DNA of 64,000 bases. Origin: Bordetella ansorpii. Its GTDB lineage: Bacteria > Pseudomonadota > Gammaproteobacteria > Burkholderiales > Burkholderiaceae_B. Position 1 is the first letter of the stretch. Each line of letters starts with the position of its first letter. The notes beneath the pieces were generated by a model, which had not been told where the DNA came from, did no database searches, and saw only the letters and a list, made by a program, of their open reading frames with translations. The position numbers were made by a program, and so were the translations under genes. The DNA is taken from the NCBI RefSeq assembly GCF_900078705.1, contig NZ_FKIF01000001.1, positions 372,001 to 436,000 of the forward strand, given 5' to 3'. Of this stretch, positions 43,790 to 56,250 are shown piece by piece.

Positions 43790-44584
43790 TCAGCGCTCCG
43801 CGCGATCCAGGCCGAAATGGCGGCGATAGCGCTCGTCCATGCCCGCCATGGTCAGCAACACGGGGAAGTCGGCCGCGTTGAAATCCGGGTCCCAGGCCGG
43901 TTCGCCACAGACCTTGGCGCCCAGCTTCAGATAGCCCTTGATCAGCGGCGGCACGCGTGCCGGCAGCGTGCTGTTCAGGCGCTCGACCGGGTAGCGGTGC
44001 AGCGGCTTGACGCGCGGCGTGCTCGGATCCTGCAGGTGCTTGGACACCGTGCGCCACACTTCGGCGGCAGTGACGCCGTCATCGCGCAGGCTGACGCTGG
44101 CGCAGCCCAGCAGGTAGCTGTAGCCGCCGCGGCGCAGGAACTCGGCCAGGCCGGACCACAGCAGCATGATGACGGCGCCGCTGCGATGGTCGGCATGCGT
44201 GCACGAGCGGCCCACTTCGACCAGTTGTTCGCGCAGGTTGCCCAGGCCGGACAGGTCGAATTCGGACTCGGAGTAATAGCCACCCGCTTCGCGGGCCTTC
44301 TCCGGGGTCAGGATGCGATAGGTGCCGACCACCCGATTGGTATCGAGTTCGCGTACCATCAGGTGCTCGCACCAGGGGTCGAAGCGATCCTGCTCGATCC
44401 CGTCCTGGGCATCGGGGAAGACGGCGCCCATGTCTTCGGTGAAAACGGTGTAGCGCAGGCGTTGGATCTGCTCGACTTCCTCGCTGGTGCGAGCCAAGCC
44501 GACAGCGAGTCCGCGCGGGGCGGGACCCGACCAATTCTGAGCGCCCTCGGCGCTGCCAGTGTCGATGCGTGCTAGTTCAAGCAT
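43790..44584 (-). CDS. OlsB-like N-acyltransferase (GNAT fold)
   Basis: 264 residues. Matches the Acetyltransf_5/OlsB group: EVEQIQRLRYTVFTEDMGAV, FDPWCEHLMVRELDTNRVVG, TYRILTPEKAREAGGYYSES, EVGRSCTHADHRSGAVIMLL and LIKGYLKLGAKVCGEPAWD. OlsB enzymes transfer a 3-hydroxyacyl chain from ACP to ornithine as the first step to ornithine lipids. No olsA is adjacent, so the amino-acid acceptor stays open. ATG 44582-44584. Confidence 0.82.
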   Translation of the reverse strand: MLELARIDTGSAEGAQNWSGPAPRGLAVGLARTSEEVEQIQRLRYTVFTEDMGAVFPDAQDGIEQDRFDPWCEHLMVRELDTNRVVGTYRILTPEKAREAGGYYSESEFDLSGLGNLREQLVEVGRSCTHADHRSGAVIMLLWSGLAEFLRRGGYSYLLGCASVSLRDDGVTAAEVWRTVSKHLQDPSTPRVKPLHRYPVERLNSTLPARVPPLIKGYLKLGAKVCGEPAWDPDFNAADFPVLLTMAGMDERYRRHFGLDRAER

Positions 44585-44804
44585 TGCGCGGAACTCCTAA
44601 ATATCCTGCCAGTTTGGACGCGCGTCATGTCAGTAATCTGACTGATATGTTACGTGACTGTGAAGTTTATGCCTGAAGAAGCCCGAGCGGGCGGCACGCT
44701 GGCAAAAGTAACCTTTGGATACGATGCCATTGCAGCGGCTTTCTGTCGTAAGAAAACCACCGTGAAGCGCAGGCGGCCATTGCAGCCGCCTGGTCAATGA
44801 ATTG

Positions 44805-46151
44805 TCAGGCGGACAGGGCGTCCGCCAGACGCTGGGCGCACTTGCCGGCAAGCTGCTCATCCTCGGCCTCGACCATCAGGCGCAGCTTGGGTTCGGTACC
44901 CGAAGCCCGGATCAGCACCCTTCCCCGGCCGGCCAGTTCATCCTCGACCGACTTGCGCGCGGTCGCCAGGCCCTGGTGGGTCTTCCAGTCCAGGCCGGGC
45001 GCCAGGGGCACGTTGATCATGGTCTGCGGGTACATGCGCAGGTCGCCGACCCAATGCGCCAGCGGCTCGCCGCCCCGGCGCAGCGCCGTCAGCACCTGCA
45101 GCGCCGCGATGATGCCGTCACCCGTGGTGTGGCAATCCAGGCACAGCAGGTGGCCCGAGCTTTCGCCGCCAAACATCCAGCCGCGCTCCAGCAGTTGCTC
45201 GAGCACGTAGCGGTCGCCCACGTTCGCGCGTTCGAATGGCACCTTCAGTTGCTGAAGCTGGCGTTCGAGGCCGTAGTTGGTCATCAGCGTGCCGACCACG
45301 CCCGCGACCGGACCGCGCTGCAGGCGCTCGCGCACAATGGCGTACAGCAGTTCGTCGCCGTCGTAGATGCGGCCGTCGCCATCGACCATCTGCAGACGGT
45401 CGGCGTCGCCGTCCAGAGCGATGCCCAGGTGGGCGCCGCGGGCCCTCACTTCCTTGGCCAGCGACTCGGGATGCAGCGCGCCCACGCCCTCGTTGATGTT
45501 GAAGCCATCGGGCGACACGCCGATGGAATGCACTTCGGCGCCCAGCTCACGGAACACGTGCGGCGCGGTGTGGTAGGCCGCGCCATGCGCGGCGTCGACC
45601 ACCAGCCGCACGCCGTTCAGGTCGAGATCGGACGGGAAGGTGCTCTTGCAGAATTCGATGTAGCGGCCTTGCGCGTCCTGCATGCGGCGCGCGCGGCCCA
45701 GCTCTTCGGAACGCACGCAGCCCAGGGGTTGTTCGAGCTCGGCCTCGATCTCTGCTTCGACTTCGTCGGGCAGCTTCATGCCCTGGGCCGAGAAGAACTT
45801 GATGCCGTTGTCCTGGTACGGGTTGTGCGAAGCGCTGATGACGATGCCGGCGACCAGGCGCAGGGCGCGGGTCAGGTAGGCGACGGCGGGCGTGGGAATG
45901 GGACCGGCCAGCAGCACGTCGATGCCTGCCGCCGACAGCCCGGCTTCCAGCGCCGATTCGAGCATGTAGCCGGAAATGCGCGTGTCCTTGCCGATGACCA
46001 CCTGGGGCCGGCCGCCGCCCCGGATGGCCTGCTTGCGGGCCAGCACCTTGCCAGCGGCATAACCCAGATGCAGGGCAAAACCAGGGTTGATCGTGGGGCC
46101 GCCAACCTCGCCGCGCACCCCATCCGTACCAAAATACTTGCGTTGACTCAT
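44805..46151 (-). CDS. glmM: Phosphoglucosamine mutase
   Basis: 448 residues. Catalytic phosphoserine in [19 protein letters not shown] (Ser about 108), metal-binding LDGDADRLQ, sugar loop GEXS as [10 protein letters not shown], and phosphate loop [10 protein letters not shown]. Converts glucosamine-6-P to glucosamine-1-P for peptidoglycan and LPS. The ATG (46149-46151) overlaps the folP stop by one base (TGATG). Confidence 0.97.
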   Translation of the reverse strand: MSQRKYFGTDGVRGEVGGPTINPGFALHLGYAAGKVLARKQAIRGGGRPQVVIGKDTRISGYMLESALEAGLSAAGIDVLLAGPIPTPAVAYLTRALRLVAGIVISASHNPYQDNGIKFFSAQGMKLPDEVEAEIEAELEQPLGCVRSEELGRARRMQDAQGRYIEFCKSTFPSDLDLNGVRLVVDAAHGAAYHTAPHVFRELGAEVHSIGVSPDGFNINEGVGALHPESLAKEVRARGAHLGIALDGDADRLQMVDGDGRIYDGDELLYAIVRERLQRGPVAGVVGTLMTNYGLERQLQQLKVPFERANVGDRYVLEQLLERGWMFGGESSGHLLCLDCHTTGDGIIAALQVLTALRRGGEPLAHWVGDLRMYPQTMINVPLAPGLDWKTHQGLATARKSVEDELAGRGRVLIRASGTEPKLRLMVEAEDEQLAGKCAQRLADALSA

Positions 46152-46990
46152 CAGCGTATGGCTCCTTGTTCCGCGCAGTGCCAGACCCTCAGCGCATCCA
46201 CGGTTTCGGCGACGTCGTGCACGCGCACGATCGCGGCGCCACGCGCCACGCATGCCAGCGCGGCGGCGACACTGCCTGCCAGGCGATCCTGCACGGGCTT
46301 GCCCGTGGCGGCGCCTATCATGGACTTGCGTGAAAGCCCCACCAGTAGCGGGTAGCTGGAAACACGCAGGCTGGACAGCCTGCGCAGCAATTGATAGTTC
46401 TGGTCCATCGTCTTGCCGAACCCGAAACCGGGATCGAGCACGATACGGCGCGGATCGACCCACGCCGCCCGCAGCCGTTGCGCACGCGCGCCCAGGAATA
46501 CGCCGATCTCACCCAGCAGATCGGCGTACTCCGGCGCTTCCTGCATCGTGCGGGGCTCTCCTTTCATGTGCATGACGCACACGCCGCAGCGGCTCTGCGC
46601 CACCGCCTCGATGGCGCCGGGCTGACGGAAACCGTAGATGTCGTTGATCATGTCCGCCCCGGCATCCAGCACCGCCCGCATGACTTCGGGCTTGAAGGTG
46701 TCGATGGAAAGCGGCACGCCGCAATCGCGCAGTGCCTCGATGACGGGCAGCAGGCGGCGCAGCTCGTCTTCGATGGAGACGGGATCGGCGCCCGGCCGGG
46801 TGGATTCGCCCCCCAGATCGAGGATGTGGGCGCCCTGGGCGATGAGTTGGCGCGCATGCGCCACGGCGGAATCGGTGTCGTCATGCGCGCCGCCATCGGA
46901 AAAGGAGTCCGGCGTGACGTTGACGATTCCCATGACCAGCGGGCGCTCGAGATCCAACTCGAAGCGCCCGCACAGGAAGGTATTTGCCAT
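46151..46990 (-). CDS. folP: Dihydropteroate synthase
   Basis: 279 residues. Signature [14 protein letters not shown] near 21-34, [55 protein letters not shown] and a C-terminal IVRVHDV: complete pterin and pABA sites. Folate synthesis; sulfonamide target. 32 nt after ftsH, coupled to glmM. Confidence 0.97.
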   Translation of the reverse strand: MANTFLCGRFELDLERPLVMGIVNVTPDSFSDGGAHDDTDSAVAHARQLIAQGAHILDLGGESTRPGADPVSIEDELRRLLPVIEALRDCGVPLSIDTFKPEVMRAVLDAGADMINDIYGFRQPGAIEAVAQSRCGVCVMHMKGEPRTMQEAPEYADLLGEIGVFLGARAQRLRAAWVDPRRIVLDPGFGFGKTMDQNYQLLRRLSSLRVSSYPLLVGLSRKSMIGAATGKPVQDRLAGSVAAALACVARGAAIVRVHDVAETVDALRVWHCAEQGAIR

Positions 46991-47022
46991 GAAGCTGGCA
47001 GACCTTGGCCGCTATGCGGCCA

Positions 47023-48912
<1,890 letters not shown>

Positions 48913-49135
48913 GGCCGATCTCCTGCTCTCGATTCCGACCGGTGGCTGCGATCGATACTTGGTTTGCACCCGCGGAAAAAACCGTAAAGCGCAGCCACTT
49001 TTTCATGTGAATGACTCATTCTACCCTGTCGGGAAAGAACGCGTTTTCGCGCGTTTGCGCGCAGATAACCGGGACGGACCCGGTGATGGACCTCTTGCAG
49101 CGGTTACAAATGCCGGACGACCCGCGCGCGTCCGG

Positions 49136-49777
49136 TTACGCGTGTTGTTTCAGATAGCGGCCGACCAGGAAGGTTTCGGACGACTTGTCCCGCGACGCCT
49201 TGGGCTTGCGCTCGACCACCCGCCGGAACCGCTGCTTGAAGGACTCCACGATCTGCGAGAACCCGCTGCCATGGAACGCCTTCACGATCAGGGCGCCGTC
49301 GGGCGTGAGATGCGCGCAGGAAAACTCCAGCGCCAGATCGCAGCAATGCTGGATGCGAGCCGAGTCCGCCACGCCGACTCCGGACAGGTTGGGGGCCATG
49401 TCGGAAATTACAAGGTCTACCGCCTGCGATCCGACCAATTCGTTCAGTTGCTCGAGGACGGCGTCCTCACGGAAGTCGCCCTGGATGAATTCCACCCCCG
49501 CGATGGGGTCCATCGGCAGGATGTCCAACGCGATGATGCGACCGTCGACGATCCCGCCCGGCCCGGCCAGGCGTTCGCGGGCCACCTGCGACCAACTGCC
49601 CGGCGCCGACCCCAGGTCGACGACCACATCGCCCCGGCGCAACAGTTTCTCGGTGTCGGCGATCTCGATCAGCTTGAACGCCGCCCGAGCCCGGTACCCT
49701 TTCTGTTGCGCCAGTTTGACGTACGGATCGTTGATGTGCTGGTGAATCCAGTCTTTGGAGAATTTATTCTTGGCCAT
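49136..49777 (-). CDS. rlmE: 23S rRNA (uridine-2552-2'-O) methyltransferase
   Basis: 213 residues. K-D-K-E tetrad visible: Lys in [16 protein letters not shown] motif [15 protein letters not shown], Asp in [13 protein letters not shown], Lys in [11 protein letters not shown], Glu in [11 protein letters not shown]. Heat-shock-linked modification of the ribosome A-site. ATG 49775-49777; only 18 nt from the divergent yhbY start, so the promoters overlap the coding ends. Upstream of ftsH as in E. coli. Confidence 0.96.
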   Translation of the reverse strand: MAKNKFSKDWIHQHINDPYVKLAQQKGYRARAAFKLIEIADTEKLLRRGDVVVDLGSAPGSWSQVARERLAGPGGIVDGRIIALDILPMDPIAGVEFIQGDFREDAVLEQLNELVGSQAVDLVISDMAPNLSGVGVADSARIQHCCDLALEFSCAHLTPDGALIVKAFHGSGFSQIVESFKQRFRRVVERKPKASRDKSSETFLVGRYLKQHA

Positions 49778-49795
49778 TCCCGTACAATTCCACGC

Positions 49796-50392
49796 ATGCC
49801 TATATTAGAACTTACCTCTCGCGAACGCAGTGAACTGCGTTCCGCGGCCCACCCGCTGCGGCCGGTCGTGTTGATCGGTGACAACGGCCTGACCGAAGCC
49901 GTTCTCAAGGAGATCGACTCGGCCCTGAACGCGCACGGCCTGATCAAGGTTCGCGCCGGCGGCGACGACCGCGAAGCGCGCGAGGCCATGCTCGCCACCA
50001 TCTGCGACACGCTGTCCTGCGCCGCGGTGCACCATCTGGGCAAGACCCTGATCCTGTATCGCCGCCAACCCGGCAACGTGAAACCCGCGGCCCGCGACGA
50101 CGACCACGCACCCAAGCGCAAGGCGTCCGAGCCGTACACGCCCAAGAAACTGGCCGCCGAAGGCAAGCGCGTCACCAAGGCGCGCGCGCCACGCCGCACG
50201 AACGAAGAAGACGCCACGCCGGCACGTCCTTCGCGCGATGCGCTGCAGGCCGACCGCCCGGCTCGTCCCAGCACCCGCAAGGCGCCCGCCCACGGCGTAC
50301 CGCGCCGTGCAGGCAGCGCGCTCAGCCTGCGCGCCGGCGCCCGCCGCGCCACCGGCCCCGCCCGCAAGACCAGCAGGACCGTCAAGAAATAA
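49796..50392 (+). CDS. yhbY: YhbY/CRM-domain ribosome-associated RNA-binding protein
   Basis: 198 residues. About 1-95 is a CRM domain: [70 protein letters not shown], with the family GxxG-like loop as IGDNG. It binds pre-50S particles. The C-terminal 100 residues are a basic Lys/Arg/Pro/Ala-rich tail absent from E. coli YhbY, probably extra RNA-binding. Confidence 0.92.
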   Translation: MPILELTSRERSELRSAAHPLRPVVLIGDNGLTEAVLKEIDSALNAHGLIKVRAGGDDREAREAMLATICDTLSCAAVHHLGKTLILYRRQPGNVKPAARDDDHAPKRKASEPYTPKKLAAEGKRVTKARAPRRTNEEDATPARPSRDALQADRPARPSTRKAPAHGVPRRAGSALSLRAGARRATGPARKTSRTVKK

Positions 50393-50508
50393 TGATATCC
50401 GGATGGGTGGGGCGGCTGCCCTGCCCCGCAAGACGCCCGGCGGCGCGCCGGGCCTGACAGCCCGAGGGCCGGCGGCGCGAGACAGCGCCTGTCCGGCCCG
50501 CGTTGCAC

Positions 50509-50985
50509 TCAGATATAGCGCACGCTGATCACTTCGTATTCACGCACGCCGGACGGCGCCTTCACTTCCACCACGTCGCCTTCGGACTTGCCGATCAGGG
50601 CACGCGCCACCGGGCTGGACACCGAGATCAGGTTCGACTTGATGTCGGCCTCGACGTCGCCCACGATCTGGTAGGTCAGGTGGTCGCCGGATTCCAGGTC
50701 TTCGATCTCGACCGTGGCGCCGAACACGGCGCGGCCTTCGCTCTCGACGGCCGTCGGGTCGATCAGGTGGGCGTTCGAGAGCGTGCCTTCCAGCTCGGCG
50801 ATACGGCCTTCGATGAAGCCCTGGCGCTCGCGCGCGGCGTCGTACTCGGCGTTCTCCGACAGATCACCCTGCGCACGCGCTTCGGCGATGGCATTGATGA
50901 CGGACGGGCGCTCGACAGTCTTGAGCCTGTGCAGCTCTTGGTTCAAGCGCTCCGCCCCGCGCACAGTCAAAGGAATGGCAGCCAT
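50509..50985 (-). CDS. greA: Transcript cleavage factor GreA
   Basis: 158 residues. N-terminal coiled-coil with the acidic tip [15 protein letters not shown] (catalytic Asp and Glu), C-terminal FKBP-like domain ([40 protein letters not shown]). Rescues backtracked RNA polymerase. ATG 50983-50985 after TTGGGAAACGAC. Converges with yhbY. Its 5' leader contains two hairpins. Confidence 0.97.
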   Translation of the reverse strand: MAAIPLTVRGAERLNQELHRLKTVERPSVINAIAEARAQGDLSENAEYDAARERQGFIEGRIAELEGTLSNAHLIDPTAVESEGRAVFGATVEIEDLESGDHLTYQIVGDVEADIKSNLISVSSPVARALIGKSEGDVVEVKAPSGVREYEVISVRYI

Positions 50986-51494
50986 GTCGTTTCCCAAACA
51001 AAAGTAGAAAACGCCCCCGATGGAGCGTTTCTGAGTGAAAGGCCGAGCGGACCGCCTGGTGGGTTTCGCTGGGAAACCTGCCGCTGTACCGGACGAATGA
51101 AAACCCAAAAGAGAAGACGGCGCAGGCGCCTGGCCGGCGCACGCAGTCTTGTGTCCCCTCTTTATGGATCGTACCGGCCGCGTAGCGCGGGCTACGGATG
51201 GCAGCGACACGCAATGGCGATGCGGTTGCTGTCCAGGCGGCTGGGCGTCGACCAAAACAAAACCCCGGCTCGGGTCGGAACCGGGGCAGATCAAACCTCA
51301 TTGTGGTCAAAGTCCGGGGGAATTGCAAGGCCCCTCCCGCGGCCCGGCGGCGCTTCTCACAGAGGGCGCCCAAAGACAGCATCAAGAAAGGTAAATGCGC
51401 GCTTTCCCCATCGCTGACAGCCGGCTTACCCCTGTAGAATCGCGCGGACTCTTCAAGGGGCATCCGCCTCCTTGGGCCAGGCGGCGCGACACGG
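50986..51494. other. greA leader and LuxR-gene upstream region
   Basis: No gene. It contains an intrinsic terminator reading toward greA (51253-51286), a weaker hairpin just before greA (51008-51030), and the promoter side of the plus-strand LuxR-type gene. The carAB genes that often precede greA are not here. Confidence 0.6.
51253..51286 (-). terminator. Terminator/attenuator in the greA leader
   Basis: On the minus strand CCCCGG ... CCGGGG (51281-51286 with 51263-51268, inner pairs possible) followed by TTTTGTTTTGG. No minus-strand gene ends before it, so it should release short leader RNAs upstream of greA. Confidence 0.65.
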
Positions 51495-52652
51495 ATGGAA
51501 GACGGACAACACCTCATCCACAGCCTCTACGAGGCGGCGCTCGACCCTGGGCGCTGGACCGATTTCCTGGCGCACTTCACCGTCGCCTTCTCGTCGCAGG
51601 CGGCCCTGATCTGGGGATACGATTTCTCGGACCGCTCGGCCCGCGCCCTCGGTGGCCCGACCTCGCTGTCAGCCCAGCACGGCTTCAGTGAAGAGGCCCT
51701 GCGCAGCTTCGAAGCGCACTACTGCCGCGTCAACGTCTGGACGGCCAACGAGCGATACCACGTAGAAGGGCAGATCCTCAGCGGCTCGGAGTGCTATCCC
51801 GACAATCACCTGACCCGCACGGAGTGGTACGCCGACTGGCTGCAGCCGCAGGATCTGTTCTATACGCTGGCGGTCATCGTCGAGAAGCGCGCGCAGCGCT
51901 CGTTCAATTGCACGGCGGTGCGCAGCAAGTGGCAAGGTCCGTATAACGAACGGGAAGAGGCACGCATGCGCAGCCTGGTTCCGCATCTGCAGACCGCCTT
52001 CGCGCTGTACCGCCGGCTGCACCGTGCCGAAGCGTTGGCGCAGACCTCGCTGGCGGCGCTGGAGAACCTGCCCATGGGTGTGGTGCTGCTGGATGGCCGC
52101 GCCGAGGTGCTGCATGCCAATGCGCGTGCCCATGCCTTGACGCGGGCCACCGGTCTTCTGCGCTTCGAGGCGGACGATACGCTGCACGCCGTGGCCCCAC
52201 GCGACGACCAGCGGCTACAACGCGCCATGCGGGATGTGGTGGCCACCGGGGCGGGCCTGCCTTTGCATGCGGGCAGCGTGCTGCGACTGCACGGCTTGGC
52301 GGGCGCGCAATTGCAACTGCTGGTGGCGCCATTGCCCTTGAAGGCGGAGCCTTTCAGCGCGCACACCGCGGGCGTGGTGTTCATCACCGATCCCGCGCTG
52401 GAAATCCCGTCGTTGATGGATATCCTGCAGAGCCTGTACGGCATGACGGCCGCCGAGTCGCGGCTGGCGCAGGCGCTGGCGCATGGCCTGTCGCTCGCGG
52501 AATACGCCGAGCGCCAGGGCCTTTCTGTCCAGACGGTGCGCACGCAATACAAATCGGCGGCGGCCAAGGCAGGCGTGGGCCGCCAATCCGACTTCGTGCG
52601 CACCTTGCTGACCGGCCCGGCGCTGCTGCGCTGGGCGCGGCCATCGGAGTGA
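51495..52652 (+). CDS. LuxR-type HTH transcriptional regulator
   Basis: 385 residues. C-terminal HTH: LYGMTAAESRLAQALAHGLS then LAEYAERQGLSVQTVRTQYK and AAAKAGVGRQSDFVR, a GerE/LuxR helix set. Middle region about 190-290 is PAS-like (LPMGVVLLDGRAEVLHANAR). The N-terminal 170 residues, with WYADWLQPQDLFYTLAVIVE, are an input domain I cannot name. No response-regulator Asp domain, so it senses a ligand directly or redox state. Target unknown; the convergent lipoprotein gene is next door. Confidence 0.82.
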   Translation: MEDGQHLIHSLYEAALDPGRWTDFLAHFTVAFSSQAALIWGYDFSDRSARALGGPTSLSAQHGFSEEALRSFEAHYCRVNVWTANERYHVEGQILSGSECYPDNHLTRTEWYADWLQPQDLFYTLAVIVEKRAQRSFNCTAVRSKWQGPYNEREEARMRSLVPHLQTAFALYRRLHRAEALAQTSLAALENLPMGVVLLDGRAEVLHANARAHALTRATGLLRFEADDTLHAVAPRDDQRLQRAMRDVVATGAGLPLHAGSVLRLHGLAGAQLQLLVAPLPLKAEPFSAHTAGVVFITDPALEIPSLMDILQSLYGMTAAESRLAQALAHGLSLAEYAERQGLSVQTVRTQYKSAAAKAGVGRQSDFVRTLLTGPALLRWARPSE

Positions 52653-54539
52653 TTACTCGACTGAAACGGGCGTCATCACGCTGGTCGTCGTCAGCAGTTC
52701 ACGGAAGACGTCATCCGTGGTGCCGACGCGTGCTTCGCGATACTGGATCGTGCCCAGATCGGACGCGGACAGGTTGAAGACGGCGGATGCCGTGCCGTCC
52801 GTGGCCGTGGACACGTCCTGGTCTTCGTACTGATAGCCGCTCGTACCCGCCAGGGACAGCGCGATGGACGTCGCCACGGCGGGGTTCAGGCCAGTGGCCG
52901 AGACGGTCATGGTGCCGCCGTTGTAGCTGGCCAGCGGCGAGGACGTGGTGACCAAGGGGAACGCCGCTGCGCGGGCTTCGGTCAAGGTCAGCGGACGCGC
53001 CACACGGCGGCTGGCCGTGACGGGGAACGTCGAATCCGTGATGAGGGAGGCAACGTCGGCCGACGTGTAGCCGGTCACGGTATAGACCGCATTGGCGGGA
53101 ATCGCCTGGATGGCCGCATCGGTGAGACCCGCCGACGGCGTATTCATGCACGAGGTCGCCATACGGTAGTAGCGAGTGCCATCGAGATTGCCTTGGCCTG
53201 ACAGCGTCCAGTAGTCGCCGTTCACGTTGGCGCGAAGGTACTTGAGACCGCCCGTCGGCAGGCCGGGGCCGGTGACCAGCACATAGGCCGTATCGCCGCT
53301 GTTGTTGGGGTTGACCTCTTCGATGTTGAACTCGAGGCCGGTACTGACGCAACCGGAGCCCCCGACCTTGACGTTCAGCGCCACGGCGTCGACGGCCAGC
53401 ACGCTGCTGTTGCCACGCATGCGCCAGACGTTGTCCGCCCCTTTCACCACCTGGAAGTTCTCCTGGACGCTGAAGATCACGCCGTTCTTGTCCTTGTGCG
53501 TGAAATCGATCCACGCACGCGGAGCCAGATTGTCATCGTTGATCGTGTAGTTGATCCGATTGAAGGCCACGTCCACGAAGTGGCCTCCCACCAGCGCCGG
53601 GTCGCTGGCCAGTTCGCTGGCGAAGCGGTCGGCGTTCTCGTCCTGATGGCGGAACGAGTACTTGCGGCCGCTGCCCTCGCCTTCGACCAGGAAGGCACGG
53701 ATAGCCTGCGCCGACGGCGCGTTCGTGGCGAACAGGTTGTTGAAGTTGACCAGCATCGCGCGGATGGCGTCGATGTCGGCGGCGGCCGTGTCCATGCCGG
53801 TTGCGGGCAGCGCGGGCGCATTGGCTTCCTGGGCAGCCTTGGTCAACAGGGCGTCCTCGATCTTCTGCTGCGTGACCAGATTGGTGATGGAGGCCACGCC
53901 GTCGGCGTAGTTGATGCTCAGCACGTCCAGCGCCTTGTCCAGCGCGCTGGATTGGGGCGTGAAGGAGGTGCGCAGCAAGTCGATGCTGTCCTCGACACCC
54001 ATGGCTTGCAGCACGGGCAGCAGCTTGGCCTTCAGGCCAGCCACTTCGGCGTTCAACTCATCCACGGACAGCGTGCCGAAGTTGCCGGCGTCGAAGTAGT
54101 TGGCGGCCAGTTGGCCCGCGATATTGGCGACGATGAGATCGGTCAGCTGCGTGATGTTGATGGTGCCCCGGGCATCCGCGGCGATGGCCGCCGAATGCAG
54201 GATGGTCCTGCGGCCGCCGACCGTACCCTCCGCACGGAACACGAAAGGCGCGGTCATGCCGGTGACATCGACTTCGTAGCTGCCGTTTTCGCCTATGTCG
54301 ACCGTCTTGGTGACGCCCAGCGCATCTTTGACCGTGACCGTTCCGATCATGGCCAGGCCCGAGGCAACGGTCCCCGAGATGCTGCCGGTGACCTTGCCGT
54401 CGCTCGGCGTTTCCGGGGTGGTTACGGGAGGAGTGGTGCCTCCCGAATTCTTGTCATCGTCGTCACCGCCGCCTCCGCAAGCCGACAAGGCGGCCGAGAC
54501 GGCCAGGACCAACGCGCACATCCGATAGGGCATTCGCAT
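52653..54539 (-). CDS. Large secreted lipoprotein of unknown function
   Basis: 628 residues. Lipobox LSACGGGG, an Asp/Asn/Gly/Thr/Pro linker, then a carboxypeptidase-regulatory-like beta domain (GSISGTVASGLAMIGTVTVK, IGENGSYEVDVTGM), a helical part (about 120-260), and a C-terminal half of beta strands with two Cys (GGSGCVSTG, ATSCMNTP). The N-terminal architecture is shared with the phosphoesterase at 57894, which suggests the same export and anchoring route. No enzyme motif seen. Single gene, convergent with the LuxR-type regulator. Confidence 0.7.
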   Translation of the reverse strand: MRMPYRMCALVLAVSAALSACGGGGDDDDKNSGGTTPPVTTPETPSDGKVTGSISGTVASGLAMIGTVTVKDALGVTKTVDIGENGSYEVDVTGMTAPFVFRAEGTVGGRRTILHSAAIAADARGTINITQLTDLIVANIAGQLAANYFDAGNFGTLSVDELNAEVAGLKAKLLPVLQAMGVEDSIDLLRTSFTPQSSALDKALDVLSINYADGVASITNLVTQQKIEDALLTKAAQEANAPALPATGMDTAAADIDAIRAMLVNFNNLFATNAPSAQAIRAFLVEGEGSGRKYSFRHQDENADRFASELASDPALVGGHFVDVAFNRINYTINDDNLAPRAWIDFTHKDKNGVIFSVQENFQVVKGADNVWRMRGNSSVLAVDAVALNVKVGGSGCVSTGLEFNIEEVNPNNSGDTAYVLVTGPGLPTGGLKYLRANVNGDYWTLSGQGNLDGTRYYRMATSCMNTPSAGLTDAAIQAIPANAVYTVTGYTSADVASLITDSTFPVTASRRVARPLTLTEARAAAFPLVTTSSPLASYNGGTMTVSATGLNPAVATSIALSLAGTSGYQYEDQDVSTATDGTASAVFNLSASDLGTIQYREARVGTTDDVFRELLTTTSVMTPVSVE

Positions 54540-54773
54540 GATGGAATCTCTTTCCCATTGTTTAGTTGGAGATTCGCTACTCTATGGAACGCCACGACTG
54601 ATATCCATACCCAAAATGGGGCATGACATTGCGCAGAATTTCGGCGGTATTCCGCCAGGCCGGAACGGAGGGCACGAAGGGAACAAGACGCCTCCCGAGG
54701 CCACCAGCGCCCGGGCCATTGCCCGGGTTGCGCGGGCCGCGGCGGATCGTGCCGCCGCCAGCCCTGAACCGGC

Positions 54774-56087
54774 CTATTCCGGGCGGCGCGCGCCGCCGCG
54801 CAGCAGCGCGTACAGGATGATTGCGCCGAAGGTGGCGGTGCCGATGCCGCCCAGCAGGAAGCCGCCCAGCTTCAGGGTGAAATCGCCCGCGCCCAGCACC
54901 AGGGTGACGGCCGCCACGATCAGGTTGCGGTTGTCGCTGAAATCGACGCGGTTCACCACCCAGATGCGCGCGCCAGCGATCGCGATCAGGCCGAACACCA
55001 CGACCGACATGCCGCCCAGCACGGGGCCGGGAATGGTCTGGATCAGCGCGCCGAACTTGGGCGAGAAGCCCAGGGCGATGGCGATCAGCGCGGCAATGAC
55101 GAACACGATGCTGGAATAGATGCGGGTGACCGCCATCACGCCGATGTTCTCGGCGTAGGTGGTGACGCCCGTGCCGCCCACGGCGCCGGACACCATGGTC
55201 GCCACGCCGTCGCCGATGAACGCGCGGCCCAGGTAGCGGTCCATGTCGCGGCCGGTCATGGCGCTGACCGCCTTGACGTGGCCCAGGTTCTCGGCGACCA
55301 GGATGATGGCCACGGGGACGATCAGGCCCATGGCGTCGGCCTGGAAGACCGGCGCGGAAAAATGCGGCAGGCCCAGCCAGGCCGCCGCGGCCACGCCGGA
55401 GAAGTCGATCGGCTTGCCCAGCCCCAGGCCGTTGGCGCAGATCGCATACACGACGCAGGCCAGTATCAGGCCGACCAGGATCAGCAGCCGTTGCACCATG
55501 CCGCGCGTGAACACGGCAATACCGCCCACGCAGACGATGGTGACCAGCGCCATGACGGCGTCGAACGTGCCTTGGCCCATGGCGCCCTTGGCGGCGATGG
55601 GCGCCAGGTTGAGACCGATCACCGCGACCACGGCGCCCGTGACCACGGGCGGCATCAGCGCCTCGATCCAGCCGGCGGCCCGCCTGCCTGCCGCGCAGAC
55701 GCCCACGCCGATCAGCGCGTACACCAGACCGCAGGCGATGATGGCGCCCAGCGCCACGCCGATGTTCGCATTCGGGCCGCCGCCCGCGTAGCCCGTCACG
55801 GCCACCACCCCGCCGATGAAGGCGAAACTCGAACCGAGATAGCTGGGCACGCGGCCGCCCACGAACAGAAAGAAGATCAGCGTGCCGATGCCAGACATCA
55901 GGATCGCGACATTGGGATCGAAGCCCATCAGCAGCGGCGCCAGCACGGTCGAGCCGAACATGGCGACCACGTGCTGGGCCCCCATGGCGGCGTTCTTGGA
56001 CCAGGACAGGCGCTCGTCGGGCGCGATGACGGCCCCCGGCGCGGGATCGGCGACCACGCGCCAGCGAGGAAAGTAGGAATCGGACAT
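54774..56087 (-). CDS. NCS2 family uracil/xanthine permease
   Basis: 437 residues, about 12-14 helices. NCS2 hallmarks: QHVVAMFGSTVLAPLLMGFD, the SSFAFIGGVVAV segment, VAENLGHVKAVSAMTGRD with the substrate Glu, the GGTGVTTYAENIGVMAVTRI block with the family NxG-type motif, and PGPVLGGMSVVVFGLIA. The AENIGV and QHV forms favour uracil over xanthine specificity. Proton-driven nucleobase uptake at the inner membrane. Monocistronic. Confidence 0.9.
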   Translation of the reverse strand: MSDSYFPRWRVVADPAPGAVIAPDERLSWSKNAAMGAQHVVAMFGSTVLAPLLMGFDPNVAILMSGIGTLIFFLFVGGRVPSYLGSSFAFIGGVVAVTGYAGGGPNANIGVALGAIIACGLVYALIGVGVCAAGRRAAGWIEALMPPVVTGAVVAVIGLNLAPIAAKGAMGQGTFDAVMALVTIVCVGGIAVFTRGMVQRLLILVGLILACVVYAICANGLGLGKPIDFSGVAAAAWLGLPHFSAPVFQADAMGLIVPVAIILVAENLGHVKAVSAMTGRDMDRYLGRAFIGDGVATMVSGAVGGTGVTTYAENIGVMAVTRIYSSIVFVIAALIAIALGFSPKFGALIQTIPGPVLGGMSVVVFGLIAIAGARIWVVNRVDFSDNRNLIVAAVTLVLGAGDFTLKLGGFLLGGIGTATFGAIILYALLRGGARRPE

Positions 56088-56250
56088 GGAACCCCCGTAT
56101 GTTCTGGGCTATTTATGGGTGATGGTGGCCAAGCGGGCGCCAGTGTAAGGGCGAATGGCCGCGAGCCGATAGACCTGTCCGCCGGGTGGATCAAGTCAGT
56201 GCCAGAGACGCCACGGACGGGTAAAGTACGTCACCCTTACCGGAGCCGCC

